Of a stretch of DNA of 32,974 nucleotides, positions 17,239 through 25,638 are shown one piece after another. This stretch comes from an uncultured Lachnospiraceae bacterium (GTDB taxonomy: Bacteria > Bacillota > Clostridia > Lachnospirales > Lachnospiraceae): positions 2,457-35,430 of the forward strand of contig CAJUII010000027.1 of the NCBI GenBank assembly GCA_910586405.1, given 5' to 3'. A model generated the notes under the pieces. It had not been told where the DNA came from. It was given only the letters and a program-made list of their open reading frames with translations, and ran no database searches. Every line of letters starts with the position of its first letter. Position 1 is the first letter of the stretch. A program made the position numbers and the translations under genes.

Positions 17239-17352
17239 AACTTCCTCCCACTATGCCGCGAAAATAATATTTTTCGCAGCTTCTCTGCAATGTCAGCACA
17301 CGAACCTTCATGATTCCTTTTCGCAGAATCACAAATTGAGCTGAAAAACACA

Positions 17353-18543
17353 CTAATGTTTGTATTCCTGTTCGACAAATCTGCGCAATGCCGGCATTGC
17401 ACGCTGCACTTTCTCCGTCTCAATACAGTATGCCATTCGGAAATATCCCGGACACCCAAACGTGTCACCCGGCACCAGCACCAGATCATAGTTCATCGCC
17501 TTTTTGCAGAACGCCACGGAGTCTTCCTCCAGCGCTTTCGGAAAGATATAGAATGTTCCCCCCGGCTTCACAACCTCAAATTCAAGATTCACAAGTTCTT
17601 CATAGATTATCTTCATGTTGGTCTCATAGACAGACAAATCTGACGTGAGTCCCAAAACCTCTGACACTGCTATCTGTATGATGGAAGGCGGACAGTTATG
17701 ACCAATTCCCCGCGAAATCTGCGCGCACATCGGCGAAATCAATGTGCTGTCCGTACACTTGGGATTTGCCGCGATATATCCGAGCCGCTCGCCTGGTATG
17801 GAAAGTGATTTTGCAAAGGAATAACACGAGAGCGAATTATCATAATACTTTGAAATGTACGGCGCATCAACCCCATCAAAGATAATATCGCGGTACGGCT
17901 CGTCCGAAATCAGGAAAATATCATGACCGTACACTCTTTGTTTTTCCTCAAGAAGCTGCGCCAGTCTTTCGATCGTCTCTGTTGAATAGACTGTACCGGA
18001 CGGATTATTCGGTGTGTTGACGAGCAACGCCATAGTCTTTGGATTCAACATCTTTTCCAACGCTTCAAAATTAATTTGAAATTGCTTCGTATCGGCTGGC
18101 ACGACCTTCAACACCGCACCTGTCTGATTTACATAGTGGTTGTATTCAGGAAAGTACGGCGCAAACGTGATGACCTCATCCCCCGGCTGTGTGACAGCCC
18201 TCACTGCATGTGCCACGGCGCCTGCGGCGCCTGTCGTCATGAATATATGCTCCGCTGTATACGTCATGCCAAATGCCTGATTCAAAAATTCTGCAAACTT
18301 CGCACGGACAGACGGAATGCCCTGTGACTGGCTGTAGCCGTGAAGCTCCATCGTATCACGCGTTTTTAACAGTTCTGTCATCTTATCCGTGAACGCCTGC
18401 GGCACCGACACAGAGGGATTCCCAAGACTGAAATCAAACACATTCGCGCGCCCAATCTCTTTTGCTCTTTCTGCTGCCCACTCCGACATCTGCCTGATCA
18501 CAGACTTCGCGCCAAGCATATCTTTATAGTTTTGTGAAACCAT
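17353..18543 (-). CDS. Class I/II pyridoxal-phosphate aminotransferase
   Basis: A 396-residue fold-type I aminotransferase. NTPNNPSGTVYS is the PLP-contacting asparagine segment, ISDEPYRD follows, and SFAKSLSIPGERLGYI holds the PLP lysine. The C-terminal arginine that binds the substrate carboxylate is in CPGYFRMAYC. The family includes aspartate and aromatic amino acid aminotransferases. Substrate cannot be assigned. I chose the ATG at 18543, which has GGAGG 8 bp upstream. A frame reading five codons longer (from 18558) contains that site and is rejected. Confidence 0.9.
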   Translation of the reverse strand: MVSQNYKDMLGAKSVIRQMSEWAAERAKEIGRANVFDFSLGNPSVSVPQAFTDKMTELLKTRDTMELHGYSQSQGIPSVRAKFAEFLNQAFGMTYTAEHIFMTTGAAGAVAHAVRAVTQPGDEVITFAPYFPEYNHYVNQTGAVLKVVPADTKQFQINFEALEKMLNPKTMALLVNTPNNPSGTVYSTETIERLAQLLEEKQRVYGHDIFLISDEPYRDIIFDGVDAPYISKYYDNSLSCYSFAKSLSIPGERLGYIAANPKCTDSTLISPMCAQISRGIGHNCPPSIIQIAVSEVLGLTSDLSVYETNMKIIYEELVNLEFEVVKPGGTFYIFPKALEEDSVAFCKKAMNYDLVLVPGDTFGCPGYFRMAYCIETEKVQRAMPALRRFVEQEYKH

Positions 18544-18587
18544 TATTTTTTCCTCCATTCAGTATTCTAAATTACATCCTGCCCCTC

Positions 18588-18616
18588 ATTGTATCACTGC
18601 GCGCACGAAAATGCAA
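18588..18616 (-). promoter_or_regulatory. Promoter for the aminotransferase gene
   Basis: Reading leftward, TTGCAT (18611-18616) and TACAAT (18588-18593) are separated by 17 bp. The leader to the start codon is about 45 bp. Between here and the BlaI-type operators at 18788 I see no further feature. Confidence 0.6.
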
Positions 18617-18787
18617 TTCTTTCATTACAGTTGACTTATAACCCTTCCCCCTCGTCTACTGTTCAACACATCATCCCCTAAAAACACTTCATAACGTCAG
18701 CGCATCACGGTTTGAACCGCGGAATCTTCGCTAGACATTTTCACGCTTCTCTTCTGATAAATGATCACACGATTTCACGGTTCCTAC

Positions 18788-18840
18788 TTGACAAATGTGT
18801 CTAACAGCGTTAGACTATATATGTCTAATATCATTAGACA
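18788..18840 (+). promoter_or_regulatory. Promoter overlapped by two dyad operators for the BlaI/M56 pair
   Basis: TTGACA (18788-18793) is the -35, and a TAGACT-type -10 lies 17 bp further on. Operator 1 is GTCTAAC-AGC-GTTAGAC (18799-18815) and covers the spacer and -10. Operator 2 is TGTCTAAT-ATC-ATTAGACA (18822-18840), just downstream. The two share the half-site GTCTAA, and their centres are 24 bp apart. This is the layout expected for an autorepressing BlaI/MecI regulator. The half-site differs from the classical TACA/TGTA operators of staphylococcal BlaI. Confidence 0.85.
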
Positions 18841-18912
18841 CAAGCACCTCTCTAAAGGAAACTACGAGTCCGTTGCGCGTCTCATATGGAACACAAAAAG
18901 GAGGAATCAACA

Positions 18913-19287
18913 ATGGACGAAAACAAACTAGGCGTGATGGAAACCCGCTTCGCGGAGATGATATGGGCATCTGCGCCCATTCGCACAGGGGACTTGGTCA
19001 AAGCATGTCAAGAGGCGTTTGGCTGGAAACGCACAACGACTTACACCATGTTAAAACGCCTCTGCCAGCGCGGTATCTTTCAGAATGACAACGGCACAGT
19101 CCTTGTGCAAATACCCAAGGAGGATTTTCACAAACGGCAGAGCGAGCAGTTTGTCGCAGACACCTTCGGCGGTTCCCTGCCCGCCTTTATCGCCGCTTTC
19201 ACGAAAGGAAAAACACTCAGCGACAAGGACGCGGACGAAATACAGCGTCTCATTGACCAAAGCCGCATAAAGAAAGAGGGGGACTGA
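18913..19287 (+). CDS. BlaI/MecI/CopY-family transcriptional repressor
   Basis: A 124-residue winged-helix repressor. The N-terminal MDENKLGVMETRFAEMIWAS and the recognition region WKRTTTYTMLKRLCQRGIF match the BlaI family. The C-terminal half is the dimerisation domain that is cleaved by the partner protease in the classical systems. I chose the ATG at 18913, which has AAAAAGGAGG upstream. A frame from 18886 includes that site. The gene is followed after 2 bp by the M56 peptidase gene, the usual repressor/sensor pair. Likely targets are its own operators and possibly unlinked genes. No beta-lactamase is in the window. Confidence 0.93.
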   Translation: MDENKLGVMETRFAEMIWASAPIRTGDLVKACQEAFGWKRTTTYTMLKRLCQRGIFQNDNGTVLVQIPKEDFHKRQSEQFVADTFGGSLPAFIAAFTKGKTLSDKDADEIQRLIDQSRIKKEGD

Positions 19288-19289
19288 CT

Positions 19290-21704
19290 ATGCTGATAGA
19301 AAAACTTTTTGAGGAGGTGCTGCGCCTAAGCTTTTATGGCTCTATTGGGTGCGGCGTGATACTGATCTGTGTGCTTGTCAACTACACACGGACGCCGCGA
19401 TGGATTTCCATGGTGCTCTGGGGGCTGGTGGCGCTGCGCCTCGTCGTTCCGCTCTCTGTGTCCTCCAGCATAAGCCTTCTCCAGCTTGGCAATACTGGGT
19501 TTCCGAGCCAGCTTGAACGTGCGCTCAGCGCCGATCACACTTACAGCGGAAACTATAAGACAGCCCTCGAAGGCAGTCATGAATACGAACGTGCTGTCGC
19601 CGCTGGCAGTCCCATCGCCGCCAACGCAAACGGCAATAAGATGACATACTATTACGAACGTGCAAACGGCGGCATCGAGCCGGCAAAAACTTCCTATGAA
19701 CGATTCCTGACCGCCGGCTCCCGCATATGGCTGGCCGGAATGATTCTCCTATGGCTCTGGGCGCTGCTCTCCTGCCTGCGGCTAAAATACCGGCTGCGCT
19801 TCTCCATGCGGCTGTGCAGAGGGATATACGAGACTGACGCCATTCCCTCTCCCTGCGTGACAGGTATCCTCCGGCCGCGGATCTATCTGATTCCAGCACT
19901 GACTGACCAGCAAAAAGCACACATTCTTCTTCATGAAAAAATGCATATCCGCTATCTTGACCCTGTCTGGAAAATGGTATCTTTTGTCATCATCAGCATA
20001 CACTGGTTCAATCCTTTTCTATGGTTTATGTACAAAATCTTTCAGGGAGAACTGGAAAAGGCATGCGATGAAAGAGTGCTCGCACGTCTCGGCGAGGACA
20101 AAAAAGCAGACTACAGCGAATCCCTGCTGGCACTGGCAGCATCCAAAAGCTGGCGGCAAAAGAACAATTTCCCAACACCGATCTCATTTGGTGAAAACAA
20201 TATCAAAGGCAGAATCAAGCGGATTCTCGCGTACAAAAAACCGCTTGCCGCCGTTTCGGTGCTGATTGTGCTGCTCTCCGCTGTCGGCTGCGGCGTCTTT
20301 CTCACCACGCCGGCGGTCTCCTCTGCGGACACACCCAAAACCAATCCGACAGCATCAGACGACGCCAATCCGGGCACAGACGACACGGCGCCGACAGCAA
20401 GCAGTACAGACCATCTCTTAACGGCGCCGGCAGCCACTGCGCCTGATACAACAGCCCTGCCAGAAAACACGGATGCCGGAATGCAAACTGGAGTTCTTGA
20501 AAACAACGAAATTTATGATGAACTAGAATACAATGGCGTCACGTATCAGTCAGGCGACAACGGTATTTTCCGAAAAGCCGAAAATGCTTCTGCCGCCGAG
20601 CAGATTTATGCAGGGTTTGCGGGAACCAATATACAGATGACCGTATTTGAAGAAAAGCTTTATTTTAAGACAGACCGTACCTATACAGAAGGCGCACTCG
20701 ACTGGGCTGACAATACAATCCGCTGGATTGACCTAGATTCTTTACAGACAGGCGACCTGCCGATGGTGCGGGAAAACGCCCTTATTTCAGACTTCTGGTT
20801 ATATGATGGCATGATAAAGATTTACTACAGTTATCCCGATGCCGTTGACACCATGATGCTCTACACGGACAAAGACGTGGCATTCAACCAGAAAAACATC
20901 ACGCAATTGACGGAAGCTGAGCAACAGCAGTTTGGGCTTGGCATCACGCAGTCAATCCTGCAAAACACTGGCTCACTCGTCAATCTTTCCAACAGGCTTC
21001 GCGGACAGAATATCGCCTATCTGGACATGGACGGTGATGGCACTGCGGAAAAAGTAACGCTCTCGCCCTCCACGTCTCCCGAGGCTTTAGAGTACTACCG
21101 GGAAGATGACCCACTGGCATATTACCACCTGCAAATCGGCAGCGCAGCGCTGGAAAGCTTTGGATACAATGTCGCCAATATCCTCTGGGGACTCAGCCTT
21201 GACGGACAAACGATCCTGCTGGCGCTCTATGAGGACGGTCCAAGCGCCGACCCGTACACGCATTTTTATCAATATCAGAATGGACAACTCACTGAAATCG
21301 GCGGTTTTGACGCTGATATCCGCCGGTGCGATATTTCCTCCGACGGCATTATCACAAGCTCAATCCGCAAAGAAATCGTGCAGACCGACTGGATTACTGT
21401 GCGCTGGCAGCTTGGTCCAAACGGACTGCTGGAAGAAATTCCGCAGGACGTATATGATTTCACGAGCAGAAACTGGGTGCAGTTATATGATGCGCTGCCC
21501 CTGCACACTGCTGTCGGGGTTGATGACACTTTTACCATAGACCCGCAAAGCGTGCGTTTCCTACAGACCTCCGCCGACTGGAACTGGATACTTCTGGAAA
21601 CAAAAGACGGACAACAGGGATGGGTACACTTGGAGAACTTTGAGGTCGTCGAACTGCAAAAGAATGTGCTGGACGTGTTCGACGGGCTTTATATGGCTGG
21701 TTAA
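19290..21704 (+). CDS. BlaR1/MecR1-type M56 membrane metallopeptidase with unusual C-terminal sensor region
   Basis: An 804-residue sensor protease. TM helices are near 10-32, 40-60, 145-165, 228-248 and 318-338. The zinc motif HEKMH (215-219) and a downstream glutamate in GELEKACDE (about 253-261) mark M56. The C-terminal part does not look like a penicillin-binding domain. It starts with a Thr/Ala/Asp/Pro-rich linker (about 340-390). A beta-rich segment of DUF5050 or propeller-like character follows (about 400-550). A calcium-loop-like LDMDGDGTAEKV comes next (about 575). The end is SH3-like and includes WILLETKDGQQGWVHL. The ligand is unknown. It is likely to control the BlaI repressor encoded 2 bp upstream. 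Confidence 0.88.
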   Translation: MLIEKLFEEVLRLSFYGSIGCGVILICVLVNYTRTPRWISMVLWGLVALRLVVPLSVSSSISLLQLGNTGFPSQLERALSADHTYSGNYKTALEGSHEYERAVAAGSPIAANANGNKMTYYYERANGGIEPAKTSYERFLTAGSRIWLAGMILLWLWALLSCLRLKYRLRFSMRLCRGIYETDAIPSPCVTGILRPRIYLIPALTDQQKAHILLHEKMHIRYLDPVWKMVSFVIISIHWFNPFLWFMYKIFQGELEKACDERVLARLGEDKKADYSESLLALAASKSWRQKNNFPTPISFGENNIKGRIKRILAYKKPLAAVSVLIVLLSAVGCGVFLTTPAVSSADTPKTNPTASDDANPGTDDTAPTASSTDHLLTAPAATAPDTTALPENTDAGMQTGVLENNEIYDELEYNGVTYQSGDNGIFRKAENASAAEQIYAGFAGTNIQMTVFEEKLYFKTDRTYTEGALDWADNTIRWIDLDSLQTGDLPMVRENALISDFWLYDGMIKIYYSYPDAVDTMMLYTDKDVAFNQKNITQLTEAEQQQFGLGITQSILQNTGSLVNLSNRLRGQNIAYLDMDGDGTAEKVTLSPSTSPEALEYYREDDPLAYYHLQIGSAALESFGYNVANILWGLSLDGQTILLALYEDGPSADPYTHFYQYQNGQLTEIGGFDADIRRCDISSDGIITSSIRKEIVQTDWITVRWQLGPNGLLEEIPQDVYDFTSRNWVQLYDALPLHTAVGVDDTFTIDPQSVRFLQTSADWNWILLETKDGQQGWVHLENFEVVELQKNVLDVFDGLYMAG

Positions 21705-21746
21705 CCAGGAGCAGATATGATTTCATCGCTGAAATAATATCTGCTC
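21697..21746. terminator. Palindrome and hairpin between the convergent M56 and DUF4317 genes
   Basis: A perfect 12-bp palindrome CTGGTTAACCAG (21697-21708) contains the M56 stop codon. Next to it, GAGCAGATAT (21709-21718) pairs with ATATCTGCTC (21737-21746). The inner ATTTCA/TGAAAT extends the stem around a TCGC loop, and this hairpin overlaps the DUF4317 stop codon. No T tract follows on either strand, so a role as an intrinsic terminator is only possible. Confidence 0.5.
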
Positions 21747-22355
21747 TACAAGCTCCTGATGAGGGTGCTTCTCGTCTGCCTGATATACCATAACGCCATG
21801 CAGATCAGCGCTTCTGTCCATAAACGCCGGAAACAGGAATCCGCACTCCGGCGCCCCCGCCTCATAATCCTCAAGCAGCGGGCAAAAAGTGCATATGATA
21901 AATTTGTAGACCTCCTCGGATTCCCACAGGTTTTCTTTGTCCTTTGCCTTGATGGGAATATCGTAGCTTCCATATACGATGCGCACCGCATACGGTTTTG
22001 CCGAATCGTACTTTTCACCGATAAACTCATAAAATAAATCGAGCAGCGCATCATTTTTTAATTCACAGTCTTTGAGCCCCATCAGCATCTGCCATGTGTG
22101 TCCTGCTTTTTCATCGTCCTTCGTAAAAGGATAATACCGCAGATTCCTGTTCGTCTCCGAGAAAGGCACCGTCTTGGCAAGTTTTAGGTTGGCGTCAATG
22201 TCCTTCTGCGGCAGCTTTAGAAAATGGCGGTTGAAGGTACCGTCAACCAATCCCTCCTCGTCAAAATACGCCCCCGCAATCCGGGAAAAACAGTTGCGTT
22301 TCGGCGTCATGCGCCTTGTCAGCTCCAGCATATCGTCTCTGTTGATTTTGTTCAT
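21723..22355 (-). CDS. DUF4317-family protein, short version
   Basis: A 210-residue protein of unknown function. The N-terminus LTRRMTPKRNCFSRIAGAYF, the central YGSYDIPIKAKD, and SEEVYKFIICTFCPL with CGFLFPAFMDRSADLHG are features I associate with DUF4317, common in Clostridia. Family members I recall are nearly twice as long, so this one appears to stop after the first half; whether it is a natural short form or a truncation is unclear. I chose the ATG at 22355, which has AAGGAG upstream. A frame open to 22460 has no site. It follows the MFS gene by 106 bp on the same strand. Confidence 0.7.
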   Translation of the reverse strand: MNKINRDDMLELTRRMTPKRNCFSRIAGAYFDEEGLVDGTFNRHFLKLPQKDIDANLKLAKTVPFSETNRNLRYYPFTKDDEKAGHTWQMLMGLKDCELKNDALLDLFYEFIGEKYDSAKPYAVRIVYGSYDIPIKAKDKENLWESEEVYKFIICTFCPLLEDYEAGAPECGFLFPAFMDRSADLHGVMVYQADEKHPHQELVEQILFQR

Positions 22356-22461
22356 TTGTCTTTTTCTCCTTACTAATACCTTTATTCCAGCCAGCCTTAT
22401 TTCCTGCATTGTTGCCGTGAACAGCAGCTCTCCATTCTCAATAGGAATTACAGGAGACAAG

Positions 22462-23649
22462 TCAAGATGTTTTAGTTATTTTCCTACAGTTCCTTAGCAT
22501 GATAAGCGACACCACCAGCACCAGCGGAAATACACAGCCTGCGAGCATTCCTGTTTTTAAATCATTGTCCGCGTGCTGTGTAATATTGCCGACCAGCGCC
22601 GGTCCAAACGCGCCGCCCAAATCCCCTGCCGTCGCGAGAAAAGCAAACATGGCAGTTCCGCCGTGCGGAAGATGCCTGGAGCATATACTGATTGCACCGG
22701 GCCACATAATGCCAACGGAAAAGCCGCACAGGACGCAGCCAATCAGTCCCAGTAAAGGGCTGTCCGATACAGAGGCCAGCAGATAACAGCACAGGCACAG
22801 CACGCCTGAGCCTGTCATAAATTGAATCAAATCCATCTTGTCGCCCTTTTTCCCGAAAATAACACGGCTAATGCCCATCGTCACTGCAAACATGCAAGGT
22901 CCCGCCAAATCCCCCATCGTTTTTGAGAGTCCCAGCGCCGCCTCTGCATACGCGGAAGCCCACTGCGCCATAGCCAGCTCAGAAGCGCCGGCACAGACCA
23001 TAAGCAGCATCGACAGCCAAAACAGCGGAATCCGAAACAGCCTGCTGACGGGCATGCCGTTCCTCTCATCTACCGTATGTTCAATCGGGCATGTCGCAAA
23101 GTTGTAGATATTGCAGAGCGGAATGAGCGCCCAAATACACGCAAGCACCTTCCAACTGTCAATGCCAAAAAACGCGAAAAAGACTGTCGAGAGCAGGATA
23201 ACACCGACCGAACCCCAGCAATAAAAAGAGTGCAGCAGGCTCATAGCGGCCTCCTTGTGTTCAAACGGGCAGGCCTCCACAATCGGGCTGCCCAGCACTT
23301 CTATTAACCCGCTCCCAACTGCATAAATCATGACGCTTGCGATCATGCCAGACAGCGGATTGGGCAGCATATCAGGCAAAAACGCAAGCCCAATCAGCCC
23401 GGCTGCGGCGCACAACTCCGAAGCGATCACACATTTTCGATACCCAATGCGGTCCACATAATAAGAACAGAAAATATCCACAGCAAGCTGCGTCAGGAAA
23501 AACACCGTAGGAATCAACGCCATTTTTCCCAAAGGAATTTGATACGCAACATGAAATTTTAGAAATAGCAGCGGCGCAAAGTTGGCCGAGATTGCCTGCG
23601 TAATAAAGCCCAGATAACAGGCTGTTAACGTTTTCTTGTATTTTTTCAT
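22462..23649 (-). CDS. Major facilitator superfamily transporter
   Basis: A 395-residue membrane transporter with about 12 hydrophobic segments. The loop 2-3 motif is DRIGYRKCV (D-R-x-G-x-R-x), and the domain between helices 6 and 7 is short. Overall it resembles sugar or drug MFS permeases. The substrate is unknown. I chose the ATG at 23649, with GGGAG 8 bp upstream. The frame extends to 23697, but that would overlap the MATE gene and lacks a better site. It follows MATE by 28 bp, so the two export-type genes are probably cotranscribed. Confidence 0.88.
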   Translation of the reverse strand: MKKYKKTLTACYLGFITQAISANFAPLLFLKFHVAYQIPLGKMALIPTVFFLTQLAVDIFCSYYVDRIGYRKCVIASELCAAAGLIGLAFLPDMLPNPLSGMIASVMIYAVGSGLIEVLGSPIVEACPFEHKEAAMSLLHSFYCWGSVGVILLSTVFFAFFGIDSWKVLACIWALIPLCNIYNFATCPIEHTVDERNGMPVSRLFRIPLFWLSMLLMVCAGASELAMAQWASAYAEAALGLSKTMGDLAGPCMFAVTMGISRVIFGKKGDKMDLIQFMTGSGVLCLCCYLLASVSDSPLLGLIGCVLCGFSVGIMWPGAISICSRHLPHGGTAMFAFLATAGDLGGAFGPALVGNITQHADNDLKTGMLAGCVFPLVLVVSLIMLRNCRKITKTS

Positions 23650-23677
23650 AGGATTCTCCCATGCTGCTCCTGACAGC

Positions 23678-25066
23678 TCAAATAGCATTTTGCCCAATCC
23701 CCCGGCACCGTTTCAGCCAGCCGCCCTTTCGATAGTAGACGATAAAAAACAGCGAAGTCACCGACCACGTCAGGGGATAACTAAACGCCACTGTCGAAAC
23801 CTCCGGCCGCAGCGGAACCACTGCCAAGTTCCAGATGACGCGAAGCACACAGATGCCGACACAGGTCATGAGCATCGGAGGAACCGCATCGCCGCACCCG
23901 CGCGTCGTGCCGCCGAGAATCTCAATGCAGATATACGTAATATAGCTTGGAGAGATCACCCACATCATTCCAAGTCCAATCGAGATGACGCTGGGGTCAT
24001 CGGTAAACAGCCCGAAAAACACACGTCCGCCCGCAAGCACGATCACACTCAAAAGCACACTTGTAAACGCCGCCATACCCATACAGATACGCACGCTCTT
24101 CCTGATGCGGTCGTACTTGCCCGCACCGAAATTCTGCCCTGCAAAGGTTGTAATCGACACGCCATACGCCCCCATAATCATCCAGAAAATGCCGTCCACC
24201 TTACCGTAAGCCGTCCACGCTGCAATCGTGTCTGTGCCAAAAGCATTGATGCTCGACTGAATGATGAGATTCGAGACAGAATACATCGTGGACTGAATCC
24301 CCGCCGGCAGACCAATGCGGACAATATTGTGCAAAAGTACAGGTGCGAAACGGATTTCACGGACAGACAGGCGGTAGGAGTCCTCCGTCCGCAGCAGCGT
24401 CACCAGCACCATCATCGCGCTGACGACCTGCGACAGCGCTGTCGCCACCGCCACACCGACCACGCCCATTTGAAGCACCGTCACAAAAAGAACGTCCAAT
24501 ATAATATTTGCAAAACAGGATAAAATCAAAAAGTAAAGCGGACGCCTCGAATCCCCCACCGCCCGCAAAATACCTGAGCCCATGTTGTAGATGAGCGAGG
24601 GAATGACGCCCAGAAAATAAACGCGCATATACACGACCGAGGGCGCAAGAATCTCCTCCGGCGTATTCATCGCCCGAAGCGCCGCCGATGAAAAAAGCAT
24701 ACCCAGCACCATGATCACGGCGCCGCCCGCAATCGAGAGCGCCACTGCGGTATGTACTGTTTTCTTCACATCCTCCTCTTTCTTCGCACCATAGTACTGC
24801 GCGATAATCACCGTCGCGCCGGAGGAAAGCCCTGTGAAAAATCCAATCAGCAGATTAATCAGCGTAGCCGCAGGTCCCCCCACTGCCGCCAGCGCCTCCT
24901 TTCCGACAAACTTCCCCACAATCACCGCATCTGTCGTATTGTAGAGCTGTTGAAAAAAAGTGCCGAACAAAATTGGAAAAAAGAAAAAAAGGAGTTGTTT
25001 CCAGATAACTCCCTCTGTGATCTGATTGGAAATATGACGGCCTTCTGTTTTCATAAGCGTTTTCAT
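23678..25066 (-). CDS. MATE-family efflux transporter
   Basis: A 462-residue antiporter with 12 predicted helices in two related halves. The N-terminal FFPILFGTFFQQLYNTTDAVIVGKFVG and LTGLSSGATVIIAQYYGAKKEE-type segments are typical of the DinF/NorM class, which exports cationic drugs using Na+ or H+. GGGAGG lies 5 bp before the ATG. It lies downstream of the NADAR gene, behind a terminator, and heads the MFS/DUF4317 run. Substrate not inferable. Confidence 0.93.
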   Translation of the reverse strand: MKTLMKTEGRHISNQITEGVIWKQLLFFFFPILFGTFFQQLYNTTDAVIVGKFVGKEALAAVGGPAATLINLLIGFFTGLSSGATVIIAQYYGAKKEEDVKKTVHTAVALSIAGGAVIMVLGMLFSSAALRAMNTPEEILAPSVVYMRVYFLGVIPSLIYNMGSGILRAVGDSRRPLYFLILSCFANIILDVLFVTVLQMGVVGVAVATALSQVVSAMMVLVTLLRTEDSYRLSVREIRFAPVLLHNIVRIGLPAGIQSTMYSVSNLIIQSSINAFGTDTIAAWTAYGKVDGIFWMIMGAYGVSITTFAGQNFGAGKYDRIRKSVRICMGMAAFTSVLLSVIVLAGGRVFFGLFTDDPSVISIGLGMMWVISPSYITYICIEILGGTTRGCGDAVPPMLMTCVGICVLRVIWNLAVVPLRPEVSTVAFSYPLTWSVTSLFFIVYYRKGGWLKRCRGIGQNAI

Positions 25067-25119
25067 CTGTACCTCCCTGCCTTCTCGTAAACTGGCTTTT
25101 ATTATAGCCGCTTTGCCTC

Positions 25120-25164
25120 AAAAAAACAATAGCCCTGCCGGGTAAAATTCATGTCCCGCTATTG
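25120..25164 (-). terminator. Intrinsic terminator after the NADAR gene
   Basis: Reading leftward, CAATAGC pairs with GCTATTG (25158-25164 with 25127-25133), with GGG/CCC extending the stem inside. A run of seven T follows immediately. The first arm overlaps the NADAR stop codon. This marks the 3' end of the toxin/antitoxin/alarmone/NADAR unit. Confidence 0.75.
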
Positions 25165-25638
25165 CAGTACAGCACGCACTTGCATCAATGAAAATCCAAG
25201 CAGATTTTGTCCCTGCCATTCTTTCATATCAAACCGCCGTTCATCCTTCATCGAAAGACCAATTCCCCAGATTTTATCCTGAACTGCACACTCTGCCAAA
25301 ATACTGTCCTGTGTCGCCAGAAGTTTGTTTTTCAGCGCTGCATTCTGCTCAAATTTCTGACAAAGTCCCCGATAAACGGTGATCTGGCGCATACCATTCC
25401 AGACGATCTCCTCATAGTTTCGGACTGACCGCCCAAGTGCCTTTATTTTTCCCACATTGTCTGTCGCTAAGATTTGTTCTGCCATCTCTATATCACGAAA
25501 AAGCACCGCCTTCTGGTACATCATGTACTGCTCCATAGAGGAGTATCGAATACCCTCCGCCGAAAAATCGCAACGATACCAATTGCTGAGATATCCATTG
25601 TTTTCATCAGGATTGTGGAAGCAAATAATTTCTCTCAT
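25159..25638 (-). CDS. NADAR-family (YbiA-like) protein
   Basis: A 159-residue NADAR-domain protein. The conserved blocks are all visible: GYLSNWYRCDF (16-25), YSSMEQYMMYQKA (32-44), ALGRSVRNY (67-75), GLCQKF (91-96), DKIWGIG (121-127) and WQGQNLLGFSLMQVR (141-155). Known NADAR proteins act as N-glycosidases on ADP-ribosylated guanine or riboflavin intermediates, and some occur in phage-defence operons. The ATG at 25638 overlaps the upstream stop in an ATGA arrangement, with GGAGGGAG about 10 bp away, so translation is coupled to the alarmone synthetase. An ATG two codons earlier is too close to that site. Confidence 0.9.
   Translation of the reverse strand: MREIICFHNPDENNGYLSNWYRCDFSAEGIRYSSMEQYMMYQKAVLFRDIEMAEQILATDNVGKIKALGRSVRNYEEIVWNGMRQITVYRGLCQKFEQNAALKNKLLATQDSILAECAVQDKIWGIGLSMKDERRFDMKEWQGQNLLGFSLMQVRAVLQ

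Noticed and set aside
17255..17276. GCGAAAA / TTTTCGC hairpin upstream of the patatin gene
   Set aside because: It is AT-rich with no T tract after it in the direction of transcription. It sits at the ribosome binding site and may be chance.
23636..24523. 295-codon plus-strand frame opposite the MATE gene
   Set aside because: It is antisense to a clear MATE transporter, has no ribosome binding site and reads as low-complexity His/Arg-rich sequence. It is a codon-bias shadow.
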